A stretch of DNA of 64,000 bases from assembly GCA_031841125.1 (NCBI GenBank), contig CM063109.1:2332321-2396320 (forward strand). The letters are read 5' to 3'. The translations under genes were made by a program, and so were the position numbers. Within the stretch, counting starts at the first letter, position 1. Each line of letters starts with the position of its first letter. This stretch comes from Acanthococcus lagerstroemiae (Eukaryota > Arthropoda > Insecta > Hemiptera > Eriococcidae). Shown piece after piece: positions 8,300 to 17,186 of this stretch. The notes beneath the pieces are model-generated. The model ran no database searches, was not told the DNA's origin, and worked only from the letters and a program-made list of their open reading frames with translations.

Positions 8300-10976
8300 T
8301 TATTATACAATATTTTTTATAGCCATATGGAAGTGTATTCATTTCATCAATTAAGTATCTTTTATCATCATAAGGAGATAGTGCAATTTTATTGATTGAT
8401 ATAGTATACAATTTCAGCTTTTTGGAAACAATTCCATGCACAATTTCCTTAGTTTGCTTGCTATTGAACAAACAGTTTTTGTACATTTCAAATTTCATTC
8501 TTTCTATATTCAATCTTTTAATTCCCTTACACACTTTTTTCTCTTTCGATGTGTCGTTTCTGAAGGAGTACATTTTTGATCTTAGTCCTACCCACTCTCT
8601 TATTGGGATTCCTAAGTATTCATCCTTGAATAATCCTGGAACTTTTTTGTTTACTTGAGGCATCCAATCCATTAAATAATCTGAAGTGTCGTAATAATCT
8701 AGATTCTCTTTTATGTCCTCATAAACATCATCACATTCTATATAAACAATCAATGAATCTGTATCAGTTCCTAATAATCTTATTTTGTCTCCATATTTCG
8801 TTTTTAAAACATTGTAGTAGAACTGGAACATTAATAATTTTGACAACTCCAGAACAACAAACCCCCCAAATATTGGTTTATTCAACTTTACTTTCTTATT
8901 TTGAATGTGAAGTAAAACAGTTTCTTCATCAAGAACAACTCTTGTTTCAAACTCATTCTGTTTAAGAAATGAGTCTAAAGTAGTCACTATTTGTACTGTA
9001 CATCTTTTTCTAACGTTCTCCATTTGTTTTCCATAGACACTATTATTGAGTAATTTATAGAGATCTTTCTCATAATCATTTTTTGCTTTTTGTCTTAAGC
9101 TTGTATTCTTATCAATATATGGTTTCATCCAAGCTTTTTGTTTGAATCTTATGTAATTATTTATACTCTTTAAAACTATACCTTGTTTCAAGCATTCTTT
9201 CAACATTCTGTAATCAATGAGATAATTATGTTTTGGGTGTAGCGTACTTATTAATTTACTCATTTTTGGTTTATTACCTATTTTTTGTTCAATCAAAATT
9301 TTTTGAAAATCTGAGAATTCTGATTCTCTAGGTACATATTGTTCTGGAAGCATGGGATAATCTTTAAATTTTTCGTGTAATTCTGTAGGAATCTCAAGAT
9401 CAGCTATAAAAGTATATCCATACTCACCATTGTCATCTAGAGTAAGAATTACATCTTGAGTAAAGTCTGATGGTTTATAAGTCAATTTTTCAAATTTGCT
9501 TTCTAAAGATTTCTTTGCTTCGGAATTTTTTGCTTCATTGATTTGATGGGCTAGCAAATTATAGTTCAAGAATTCACCTGTTGGTAATGGTTGACTCAGA
9601 GCCCACCCATATAAATTATTACAATCTAAATATAGAATATAACTGATATGCTTTTTACTATCCCAAATTCCTTTCTCTTTGGCTTTTTCTTTGCTTAATT
9701 TTATCGTTTTTCTTTCTTTCTCATCGTAAAAGTAACAATTATTAGCAAGAGCGTGTCTATGAGGAATGTTGGAAATCCCTCCTCTTATTCCTTTCTCATA
9801 AATTTCATAATTTTCTTGATCAGTAATTAGCTCAAGCGATTGTTTCGTGAATTTTAAAGAAGCACTATCTGATAAATGTGGTGCTGAAATATAATATACA
9901 GGATCTAGTCCATAATGTTTATAACACATTTCCCTAAAATTATCAAAAATATCTTTTGTGAGAATTGTATCTAGTTTCAAGTATAAATCATGATAATCTC
10001 CAAAATTTTTACATCCAAAATATTTGTAAACTTTCTTTGCTTTTGATAAATCGTCATCAGATATATGTTTATTATTTAACATCGAATACCACGCCTTTTT
10101 ATCTAATGGTAATTGCTCAGAGAATTTATCATAAGTACTAACCCAGTCATAAGGATAAATCCCCTTCTGTAAAACCAAATGTAGGTCTTCTTTTTTAAAT
10201 TCTCTCAATATATTTTGAAATTTATTATAATTAATCGGTTTTGTCAATTCAGAATCACAAATTTCACATTTTGCTGCATATTTTAAAATGCCATTCTCAT
10301 TTATTGGTAAAAATTGTCCTTTCCTAATTTTCTGTACTTTTTTACACCTAGCACAAAAACAGTCATTCACTTCTGCTAGATTTTTTACTGCTTGATCTAA
10401 ACTAATTCCCACAAAATTTAATGTGTCAATAAATCTAAATTCCATTTCTATAGGTATTTTATCTCCTTTCCTACTTATTTTCAGTTTTTCTCCTTGACAA
10501 GAGGAACATTTTTTTAATATTTTGTCCCAATATTTTCTTTTACAAGTGCAGCAATAAGTGGAATCTCGTTTTACTTCACAATGATCTATCACCACCTTTT
10601 TGGAAAATGTTTTATAATTTTCACAATTTTCTGCAATAATTTTCACATCATGTTTCTCAGAAGGCTTCCTCTCGTTCCCACTAAATAATTTTAACAACCA
10701 TTGTAAAAATATTTTGGAATCGTATTTTAAATTATGAATCAAAATTGGAATGAATCTTGGCATTCTTAAATGCGAGTTGCACTCTCCACAGGCTACACCA
10801 CGAAATTTTCCTGTATAATGATCATGATCTCTAACTTTTTCATTTTCTGCAAGAATCTTGTTACATAAATGACAGTGAGAAGTTTCTTTGAATTTGATAT
10901 CTTCATCTTGTCCCCAAATCATTGGCTTATTAATTCTTCTATCTTGTTGTATGCGCGAGCATGTTCTATTAACCAA
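8286..10976 (-). CDS. Protein-primed DNA polymerase B, C-terminal part
   Basis: Replicative polymerase of the element. The 896-residue frame holds a Zn-finger/endonuclease-VII-like insert (CHLCNKIL ... DHDHYTGKFRG ... CGECN, about 35-65), an exonuclease-II-type motif (HNLKYDSKIF), a second set of CxxC pairs (about 160-250), then polymerase motifs A (YLDCNNLYGWALSQ), B (KLLNNSVYGKQM) and C (LLGTDTDSLIVY). The terminal-protein/DNA interaction insert of protein-primed enzymes lies between A and B. The first residues of this frame (to about residue 18) are out-of-frame overlap with the upstream segment. The true joint lies at about 10,919-10,940, where one base is gained or lost. Confidence 0.93.
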   Translation of the reverse strand: MVNRTCSRIQQDRRINKPMIWGQDEDIKFKETSHCHLCNKILAENEKVRDHDHYTGKFRGVACGECNSHLRMPRFIPILIHNLKYDSKIFLQWLLKLFSGNERKPSEKHDVKIIAENCENYKTFSKKVVIDHCEVKRDSTYCCTCKRKYWDKILKKCSSCQGEKLKISRKGDKIPIEMEFRFIDTLNFVGISLDQAVKNLAEVNDCFCARCKKVQKIRKGQFLPINENGILKYAAKCEICDSELTKPINYNKFQNILREFKKEDLHLVLQKGIYPYDWVSTYDKFSEQLPLDKKAWYSMLNNKHISDDDLSKAKKVYKYFGCKNFGDYHDLYLKLDTILTKDIFDNFREMCYKHYGLDPVYYISAPHLSDSASLKFTKQSLELITDQENYEIYEKGIRGGISNIPHRHALANNCYFYDEKERKTIKLSKEKAKEKGIWDSKKHISYILYLDCNNLYGWALSQPLPTGEFLNYNLLAHQINEAKNSEAKKSLESKFEKLTYKPSDFTQDVILTLDDNGEYGYTFIADLEIPTELHEKFKDYPMLPEQYVPRESEFSDFQKILIEQKIGNKPKMSKLISTLHPKHNYLIDYRMLKECLKQGIVLKSINNYIRFKQKAWMKPYIDKNTSLRQKAKNDYEKDLYKLLNNSVYGKQMENVRKRCTVQIVTTLDSFLKQNEFETRVVLDEETVLLHIQNKKVKLNKPIFGGFVVLELSKLLMFQFYYNVLKTKYGDKIRLLGTDTDSLIVYIECDDVYEDIKENLDYYDTSDYLMDWMPQVNKKVPGLFKDEYLGIPIREWVGLRSKMYSFRNDTSKEKKVCKGIKRLNIERMKFEMYKNCLFNSKQTKEIVHGIVSKKLKLYTISINKIALSPYDDKRYLIDEMNTLPYGYKKYCIINETN

Positions 10977-12160
10977 GAATTGAATTGATTCATCAAGTTT
11001 TGTACATTCGAGTCTCTAACCAGCTGTGTTCCTTGTTGGTCAGAATAGAAACAAAAACTGTTAGCAATATGTTTCTGGAGATATTTTGTTGATTTAGTTT
11101 CTTTTTGCATTTTTTCCAATAGACATTCAAAATCCAACGTCACTGTGTATGGATGATATTGTTCTGCCCCATTTGTGCAATATTTTCGAAATTTCTTCTC
11201 TTCATTTGGCATTTCTATATTTTGCTCATCATTTATACAATTTTTTAAATGTTCCTCATATTTTAATTTATCTTTAAATCTTTTATGGCATTTCATACAA
11301 ATTTCTACATGATATGTATATTTATGTATTTTTCCTTTTAATAGAGCACTCAAGTTTTTTATCCCAACAATATGATCCTTATACTGTAGTAAATTTACAT
11401 GGTTTTCACTACTAATTGGTTTATAAATTAAAGAAAATTGACCAATACCCTCTTCATCTTCCTCATACTTATAAATATTGATAGATATACCTAGAAATTT
11501 TTCATATTTTTTAATATTTTCTGGAATTAAATTAACTGGATATTCCATTTTCAGTTCTTCATATTTCGTGATATCATAATTTGAAACTCGATCTACATGA
11601 TTTGTAACTGAATTCAAAACACTTTCCAACGCATATTCAAAGCATCTAAGATCTTCTTGCTTGAGACACTTAAAATTTTTATTTTGAATATTTTTCACAT
11701 TAATACAACACTTTTTTGATTGAATAAATTTGGGTAATTGAATATAAGTCCCACCACGTAAAGGGTCATTTTTATCAGATTGAATATTTATTTCAATAAC
11801 TTGATCAAATTTATATTTAGTATTTTGAGCAGTATAACTCTCATACTTTTTTATAACTTCATTTTTTGCTGAGATTAATGCACTTTCAATTGCATTCGAA
11901 TCTACTATAATATGATGCTTTGATCGAAAATATGCCTCTTTATCACCTATTTTATCTCCAGTTGTGTGATCTATTTCTATATAGTTTACAACTGCTATTA
12001 ATCCTATGTTTATTGCCTTTTTCTTTTTCATCTCACTTTTAAGCATTCTACCAAGAAGTTCTGTAATTTTGTCTAAATAAATTCTTAAATCATATTTTGC
12101 AGTTCGTATACTATAGAGAATTGATTTACCATATTTTTCCAACACCCATCTATCTTTCTC
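10919..12160 (-). CDS. DNA polymerase B, middle segment with exonuclease I motif
   Basis: About 410 residues continuing the polymerase upstream of 10,976. It contains a C2H2-like finger (CMKCHKRFKDKLKYEEHLKNC) and the first exonuclease motif YTVTLDFECL near the C-terminal end, which belongs to the same domain as the exonuclease II motif in the next segment. This shows that both are one gene. The apparent start near 12,145 is not a real ATG (TTG). The frame runs on upstream until about 12,160, where it meets another frame break. The N-terminal 200 residues may include the terminal-protein-like domain, but no diagnostic residue is visible. Confidence 0.82.
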   Translation of the reverse strand, partial: EKDRWVLEKYGKSILYSIRTAKYDLRIYLDKITELLGRMLKSEMKKKKAINIGLIAVVNYIEIDHTTGDKIGDKEAYFRSKHHIIVDSNAIESALISAKNEVIKKYESYTAQNTKYKFDQVIEINIQSDKNDPLRGGTYIQLPKFIQSKKCCINVKNIQNKNFKCLKQEDLRCFEYALESVLNSVTNHVDRVSNYDITKYEELKMEYPVNLIPENIKKYEKFLGISINIYKYEEDEEGIGQFSLIYKPISSENHVNLLQYKDHIVGIKNLSALLKGKIHKYTYHVEICMKCHKRFKDKLKYEEHLKNCINDEQNIEMPNEEKKFRKYCTNGAEQYHPYTVTLDFECLLEKMQKETKSTKYLQKHIANSFCFYSDQQGTQLVRDSNVQNLMNQFNSWLIEHARAYNKIEELISQ

Positions 12161-12355
12161 ACACTAGGACGAACTATAGGCTCATCAAAACTATCATCAT
12201 CAAAATTAAATTCTTGGAGATACTTTACATTTTGAGATTGTAAGAATTTTTCAATTATTTTAGCTCTAGTTAAATTTTTGTTTCTTTCTCCAACTTTTTT
12301 AATGAGTTCTTTTTTCGTTAATTTATTCAGAATCTCTCTCTCAAATTCGAACTCT
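12150..12355 (-). CDS. DNA polymerase B, short linking segment
   Basis: A stretch of about 65 codons with no start of its own. It is charged and helical (KLTKKELIKKVGERN, FNFDDDSFDEP) and includes a helix-turn-helix/SAP-like LTKKELIKKV element. It continues the upstream segment after a frame break near 12,330-12,355 and leads into the middle segment after a break near 12,146-12,165. Assignment to the polymerase gene rests on continuity and spacing only. Confidence 0.55.
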
Positions 12356-12572
12356 GTCTCTGTATCTTGTCTCTAATTTCCAATAATTCAGATTTTTTCA
12401 ACTTAGATACACCTTTCACTCCACAATTTCGCAAATCATTTCTTAAATCTTTTGCTGTTGTTGTTGTCCTTCCATGCTTAGATCTGACATGTCTAGCATA
12501 ATTTTTGTATGTAATTTTTTTATTACACTCTATACACATTCTCGGTGCATATTTTTTATTTATCATTTCCAT
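12345..12572 (-). CDS. DNA polymerase B locus, N-terminal segment (finger + SAP-like)
   Basis: Starts at ATG 12,572 (leader ATGGAAATGA, after TATATAATAAA). It carries a C2H2-type finger MCIECNKKITYKNYARHVRSKH and a SAP-like helix pair (LKKSELLEIRDKI), both common at the N terminus of Polinton polymerases. The frame ends at 12,327 after an apparent indel at about 12,330-12,355. It could instead be a separate small DNA-binding protein. The lack of any promoter or ATG before the next segment favours one broken polymerase of about 1,400 codons. Confidence 0.65.
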
Positions 12573-12608
12573 TTTATTATATATGATTATTCTTTTAACG
12601 TAATTCAA

Positions 12609-12830
12609 TTTTTTATTTATCGTATTTCTTCATTACACGCTAATTTATGCACGAAAACAACCAAATAATTAACAAGGTTAGCCCAATCAATTAAATGATA
12701 ACACCATCATGGCATTGAAAAAAAAATTATACATGAATCGAATCTATACGGCGATGATAATTTATTCATAAATATGAGAGTGCTATGTTTGCATTTTCAA
12801 ACTCATATGTAATGTTGGTTACGGGCTTCG
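12609..12830. other. AT-rich region upstream of the polymerase gene
   Basis: Non-coding, AT-rich, no repeat recognised. It probably holds the polymerase promoter. Confidence 0.4.
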
Positions 12831-13440
12831 TAAGTAATAATACAAATTTTAAATAACACTCTATCGGAGCTAGGAGCTGTACATTAGGCTTCCTCCCCAT
12901 ATTAGACGGAAGTGCTAAAGAGGGAAAGGTCCGTACACCTCACCTAGGCTAGTTCCCCTCGGGATAACAAACTGTAACCGTGACTGAACAGCGTCACGGC
13001 GGTAAATCAAAAGTGTTATCTCGGGGTCGACGATGTCGAGTTACTAAGTCTCTGTAATCAGCGCTGATTAGGTAGTAACATTCAATGCAAAATAAATAAA
13101 AAAAAAAACCGCTGTACTAGATCTCTGACGTACTCCGATGGCGCGGGTGCACACGCGTCGCTGGGTGCTTGGAGGTCGAACTACAGTGAAAAAAAAAAAA
13201 AAAAAAGATAACACCGGGTTTAGACTCGCGTACTCTGAGCTGATATGAAGCCGGCCATATCAGTCTCGGATGCGTGAATCGACGGCCTTGGTGGGAAAAA
13301 AAAAACTCTCAGAGTTTCCACAGCCTCCCGCGGACAAAAAAAAATGCAAATAAAAATTCAGGGCGTTCGCGGGGGGCAGTGGTTTTGCAAAATTTTCTCG
13401 TGAGTTTTTTCGCATTTTCCAAGAGATTTCAAATAATTTT
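12830..13440. other. GC-richer, hairpin-rich non-coding block inside the Polinton
   Basis: About 600 bp whose composition differs sharply from the AT-rich element around it. It contains a hairpin CCGTGAC/GTCACGG (12,978-12,999), a perfect 16-bp palindrome TAATCAGCGCTGATTA (13,055-13,070), a hairpin CTGATATG/CATATCAG (about 13,240-13,263) and four A runs of 9-18 (about 13,098, 13,189, 13,295 and 13,336). No ORF and no known RNA recognised. It sits between the small gene (ends 13,469) and the polymerase promoter. Confidence 0.6.
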
Positions 13441-13468
13441 TGTTTGAAATCTTAATAATCTATATTTT

Positions 13469-13867
13469 CTATTTCTCCATTTTTAAATGTATATTTTTTT
13501 TAGTTATTTTTTTTAAAAGTATTAGCATTTTAATTTTTTTTATATCTTCTTTACTTTTTCCCGTTCTAATAGCAAATGTTTCTATCATTGTATCATTAAT
13601 ATTTTTTCTTGAAATATTTTGATTTTCTTTTCGTTCTTTAGATTTAAATGTCTTTCTAATATCTTCTACAAATTCTTTCTCGCCTTTTTTTTCTAAATCT
13701 TTATAAAATTCTTTAATTTTATTTTCAGGAATAAAGTCATAAACAATATTTTCCATAAATTTATATAGATCTGTTTCCAAATAAATATTAATATATTTAA
13801 AACATTTAAGGAATTCAATGTTTTTTAATTCGCAATGATAATTTTTAAAAGTGTTATTCATTTCCAT
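13469..13867 (-). CDS. Small lysine-rich protein of unknown function
   Basis: 132 residues from the ATG at 13,867, chosen because it has the ATGGAAATGA leader shared by the TIR gene and the polymerase locus. An upstream in-frame ATG at 13,906 would run through the hairpin. Mostly helical, Lys/Glu/Ile-rich, with no signal, membrane segment or known motif. It lies directly inside the right TIR and follows the TIR gene on the same strand, separated by 38 bp. Sharing the leader with the polymerase suggests early, non-structural function (inference). Confidence 0.6.
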   Translation of the reverse strand: MEMNNTFKNYHCELKNIEFLKCFKYINIYLETDLYKFMENIVYDFIPENKIKEFYKDLEKKGEKEFVEDIRKTFKSKERKENQNISRKNINDTMIETFAIRTGKSKEDIKKIKMLILLKKITKKNIHLKMEK

Positions 13868-13874
13868 TTTTATT

Positions 13875-13902
13875 ATTTTTATATGAAAAATCATATAAAA
13901 AT
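13875..13902. terminator. Palindrome between TIR gene and the 13.5-kb gene (right copy)
   Basis: Inverted copy of the 1376-1403 hairpin. Here it fills the 38-bp gap between the stop of the TIR gene and the start of the next minus-strand gene, so it could end one transcript or regulate the next. Confidence 0.45.
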
Positions 13903-13905
13903 ACA

Positions 13906-14691
13906 TTATTCATTTTCTTGAACTAATGTGGTTATGAAAGGTTTACTATTTTCAGCTTTCCATTTTTCAGAATCATTAAACATAGCTTCAACAATTTTTG
14001 AGACTTCTTTATCTCTACCTACACATAAAGAGTTCAAATTAGATTCTGTTGGAACAATATAATTTTCAATAAAACATGCTCTACTCTTTTTTAAAGAACC
14101 TACTACGTTTGATACAAAAGTAGGACAGAACACAAGCATAGAATACCATAAATCTGACATTACACCTCGTGTTTTACTATAAACTGTTTTAAATTCTTTT
14201 CTAAACTTTAATAAATTCTTATCAAATTCTACCTGAAATACACCTCTAGCTGTAAGTTGGATTGGTTCTTTATGTAGTGGATGATTCTTTTCATCTAGAA
14301 ACACTAAGAGATACTTACGTGCTGAAATATAGTCTGTATCTCCTTTTACCCAATAACCAGCAAAAGAGTAATCATTTCGAGAAAGTCTGATAAGTTTAAG
14401 TTGGCGTCTAATGATTAAAATACGATTTTTATCAATAATCCTACCTTGAATTGATCCATCTCGAGTCTCAATTGTGTGCGGTTTTGTATTTACAAAATGT
14501 TCTACACAGCTGGCATCTGAACATGACTCGTTGCAACTTTTTCTCCACTCACAAGACATCAAATTTTCATTAGACATCCAGAGGCCTACAGGTTCTTGAT
14601 TAATCACTTTCACTGATGGTATCTTTTTAGATACACAGTGTGTAGAGTCATCAAAATTAAAGTTATTGCTTTTACTTTCAATCATTTCCAT
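13906..14691 (-). CDS. TIR-encoded protein, right copy (unknown function)
   Basis: Second copy of the 261-residue TIR gene at 587-1372, intact and differing by one residue (Phe in place of Cys near residue 205). Same leader and upstream A/T block. On this side it is followed on the same strand by the small Lys-rich gene, so the two may be co-regulated. See the left copy for visible domains. Confidence 0.8.
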   Translation of the reverse strand: MEMIESKSNNFNFDDSTHCVSKKIPSVKVINQEPVGLWMSNENLMSCEWRKSCNESCSDASCVEHFVNTKPHTIETRDGSIQGRIIDKNRILIIRRQLKLIRLSRNDYSFAGYWVKGDTDYISARKYLLVFLDEKNHPLHKEPIQLTARGVFQVEFDKNLLKFRKEFKTVYSKTRGVMSDLWYSMLVFCPTFVSNVVGSLKKSRACFIENYIVPTESNLNSLCVGRDKEVSKIVEAMFNDSEKWKAENSKPFITTLVQENE

Positions 14692-14984
14692 TTTATAATA
14701 TATAATATTTTTATTTTTTTTTTTAAACTAGGTTATCAATTTTCGATTTTTTTTAAATTTTTTTTATTATTTTTTTTTATTTATTTTTTTTATTATTTTT
14801 TTTTTAAACTAGGTTATCAATATCAATTTTCGATTTTTTTTTTTATTATTTTTTTTAGTATTAAGATTTCAAACCAAAATCACTTGAAATCCAAGTTAGA
14901 AAAAAAAAAAGTGGTCTGATAAAAAAAAATGGAAACTCGACCACTTTATATTACAATATCAATTCTTTTAACACCAACACAAAA

Positions 14985-15363
14985 ATGTGAACTTGGTTAC
15001 AGAGAACAGAACTTACACAAAAGTGTTTTCAACAGCGAATGTACAAAAATGTGACTTCAACAGCGAATGCTCAGAAAAGTGTTTTCAACAGTGAATGTAC
15101 AAAAATGTGAACTCGATTCAGAGAGAACAATACTTACACAGAAATATGAACTCGGTCTAGGATTGTACAGAACTTACACAGAAAAATGTTTTCAACAGTG
15201 AATGCTCAGAAATGTGAACTCGAGCCAGAGAGAACAGAATTCACTCAGAAAAATGTTTTCAACAGAAAATTTACAGAAATGTGAACTTGGTCCAGAGAGA
15301 ACAGAACTCACTCAGAAAAATGTTTTCAACAGAAAATTTACAGAAATGTGAACTTGGTCCAGA
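14985..15363. repeat. Degenerate and 67-bp tandem repeats at the right Polinton end
   Basis: Units built from blocks such as ATGTTTTCAACAG, AAATGTGAACT and AGAGAACAGAACT recur. The last two units (about 15,229-15,362) are nearly identical with a period of about 67 bp. The left end has only the inner part of this array (111-345). Open reading frames through it (for example 1-348 minus) are by-products of the repeat and not credible genes. Confidence 0.8.
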
Positions 15364-15366
15364 ACC

Positions 15367-17186
15367 TCCCCTTTCTATACTACTCATAAAATAGGAAGAA
15401 GAAAAGTTGACGGTAAAAGTTGTTATCTTCTAGTTCGAAGCTTATCGAGAGCGAATAAATTTTTAATAAAACGATGCAGGATATTTCTAAACCCATTAAG
15501 ACAGAAAGCGTTTTATCGTTTCATACGTAGTCAAATTTTCCAGTCCGCCAAGTTCTAGAAGCAGAAATTTTCTAATCAATTTATACCTATTATAAATTAC
15601 GTGTCCCGAGTAGGTACTAGGACCGAGTTATAAATCATAGCCGATCGATCGCGCCAATTGAATAATGTTCAGATTTTTCTGTCCGATGAGAAGATTATAA
15701 GCTCGTAAGAAAATAGTATTTTCTTGTTCGTTATCAAAAAGATTCTTAATTCCATTGTGGTCGCTTAGCGATGCGTTAAGATTTTTTTTCATCGTCGTTC
15801 AAATACAAGTAGTTATATACTGTGCCATTTCATGCCAAAAAAAAAAAAAAAAAAAGGGCGAACGCGTCGCGGGCAATTTAACGTTACCGTGATTTATGAA
15901 TTCGGTTTTTTATCAATTTTTGAAATTTTAATTTTACCGTAGAATGAAACCCTAAACGTGAAATGTTTTGTTCAGTTACACGAGCGAACGTTTTCAAAAC
16001 GATGCGACGCGACGCGACATTCTTCCGCCTTGGAACGAGTCAAGTGCCAGCTGCAGATATCCAGCCAATATATTTAACCGGATTCGCACTACATTCGATT
16101 AATTATTCCCTTATCTTCCTACATCACTATTACAGGGGAAAAGAAATCAACTCGCCATATTATACAATGCGTATATGCGAGCTATTATTGTGTACCATGC
16201 CGCAACAAAATGCACTTGAAATATTATCCCAGAAACTTACGACGAATTACACAAGGGCGAGAGAAATTGTTAAGACACTGACGATCAATCTCCAGCATAT
16301 GATCCTATATCGTAGAAATGGTCCGTTAAGCCTACCCCAGTCTATTATATTAATTAAATTCTGAAATTAATAGTTGTAACAAGTATAATATTCGAGTTTG
16401 ATTAAGCGCGCTCATTTGTACCAGAAACCCCGGAGTGTATGATATGTTCTTCTCGAGTCATTAGTGTGAGGCTCCTCACATCATTTCTGGAATCTCTGCA
16501 CGTATAAAAAGTCTGGCTAAAGACTACCTCCTCTCCCACACAACCTGGGAAAGAAACTTCAAGTGGAGTGCCTTACTGAAATCCAAACATTTGCAAGATG
16601 TCTTATTATTACTTCAAATGCGGGTTAAACACAGACGAATCAGTCAGTCAATCAATAAGCAAAGACATAATTACCTGCATAAAATCATGTACAGAACCTA
16701 AGGTAGCTTCCCGGGTTCCATGTCTGTCTGGCACAAGACTGACATAATTATGAAAAATGGAATTTGGATCAGAGCGAATGCTAGAACGATTTTGCCTTTT
16801 TGGCTTACAAAAGCCTGTCTATTTGTATCTGTCTGCCTATAATCTGCCCAACTGCCAGTCTGTTTTATCTACCTACTTGTTGCGTTTGGCTTTCATTCTG
16901 TGTCACTACCAGCTTGCTTATCTCCCTGTCTCGACTGCTGGTTGTAGGATTGTTTCTTTGTCTGCTTGTTTCACTAGCTAGCTCACTCATTTCCTGTTTT
17001 TGAATTCTACCTGAATATACTGAATACCAGATCTGCTGTGTAATTTTTCTGATTTCAGACCATGAATCTATCCGACACATATCGTACTCTTTTGGCGTGA
17101 AACAGTAGATGCAAATGCATATTAAAAGATATCAGTAACTCAAAACAGTTTCAATTCTGTTTATAAGAGAATTGATGATAATCAAT
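15367..17186. other. Intergenic DNA right of the Polinton
   Basis: No supported gene. Contains an A17 run (15,839-15,855) and a CTGTCTG/CTGCCT-rich stretch (about 16,805-16,960). An open frame at 15,963-16,364 (133 residues, plus) has no recognisable domain and no promoter or splice context. I regard it as probably chance. Confidence 0.5.

Larger units (their letters stand above)
111..15166. mobile_element. Maverick/Polinton (adintovirus-like) element with long TIRs
   Basis: A self-synthesising DNA transposon / endogenous virus-like element of about 15 kb. Inverted repeats at 111-1407 and 13,871-15,166 enclose the typical Polinton gene set: protein-primed DNA polymerase B, RVE integrase, FtsK/HerA-type ATPase, adenain-like protease, double-jelly-roll capsid protein, penton-like protein, plus a PLA2-domain protein usual in adintoviruses. 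All internal genes run on the minus strand. Only the left TIR copy of the TIR gene is on plus. On the right, TIR-related tandem repeats continue to about 15,363, so the true end may lie there and the left end may be shortened. I could not find a convincing target-site duplication. Several genes carry single-base frame breaks, so this copy is probably not autonomous as assembled. Confidence 0.95.
13871..15166 (-). repeat. Right terminal inverted repeat of the Polinton
   Basis: Inverted copy of 111-1407. The inner edge (13,871) lies four bases from the start codon of the gene at 13,469-13,867, so that gene takes its upstream region from the TIR. Outward of 15,166 the tandem repeats go on for about 200 bp with no counterpart at the left end. 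Confidence 0.93.

Noticed and set aside
14638..14919. 93-codon plus frame in the right TIR
   Set aside because: Low-complexity Phe/Ile translation of T-rich DNA; not conserved as coding in the left TIR.
15963..16364. 133-codon plus frame as a possible gene
   Set aside because: No domain, no splice or promoter context, coding-like bias not evident. Left as probably chance.
16757..17003. Cys/Leu-rich small frames
   Set aside because: Translation of CTGTCTG-rich simple sequence.
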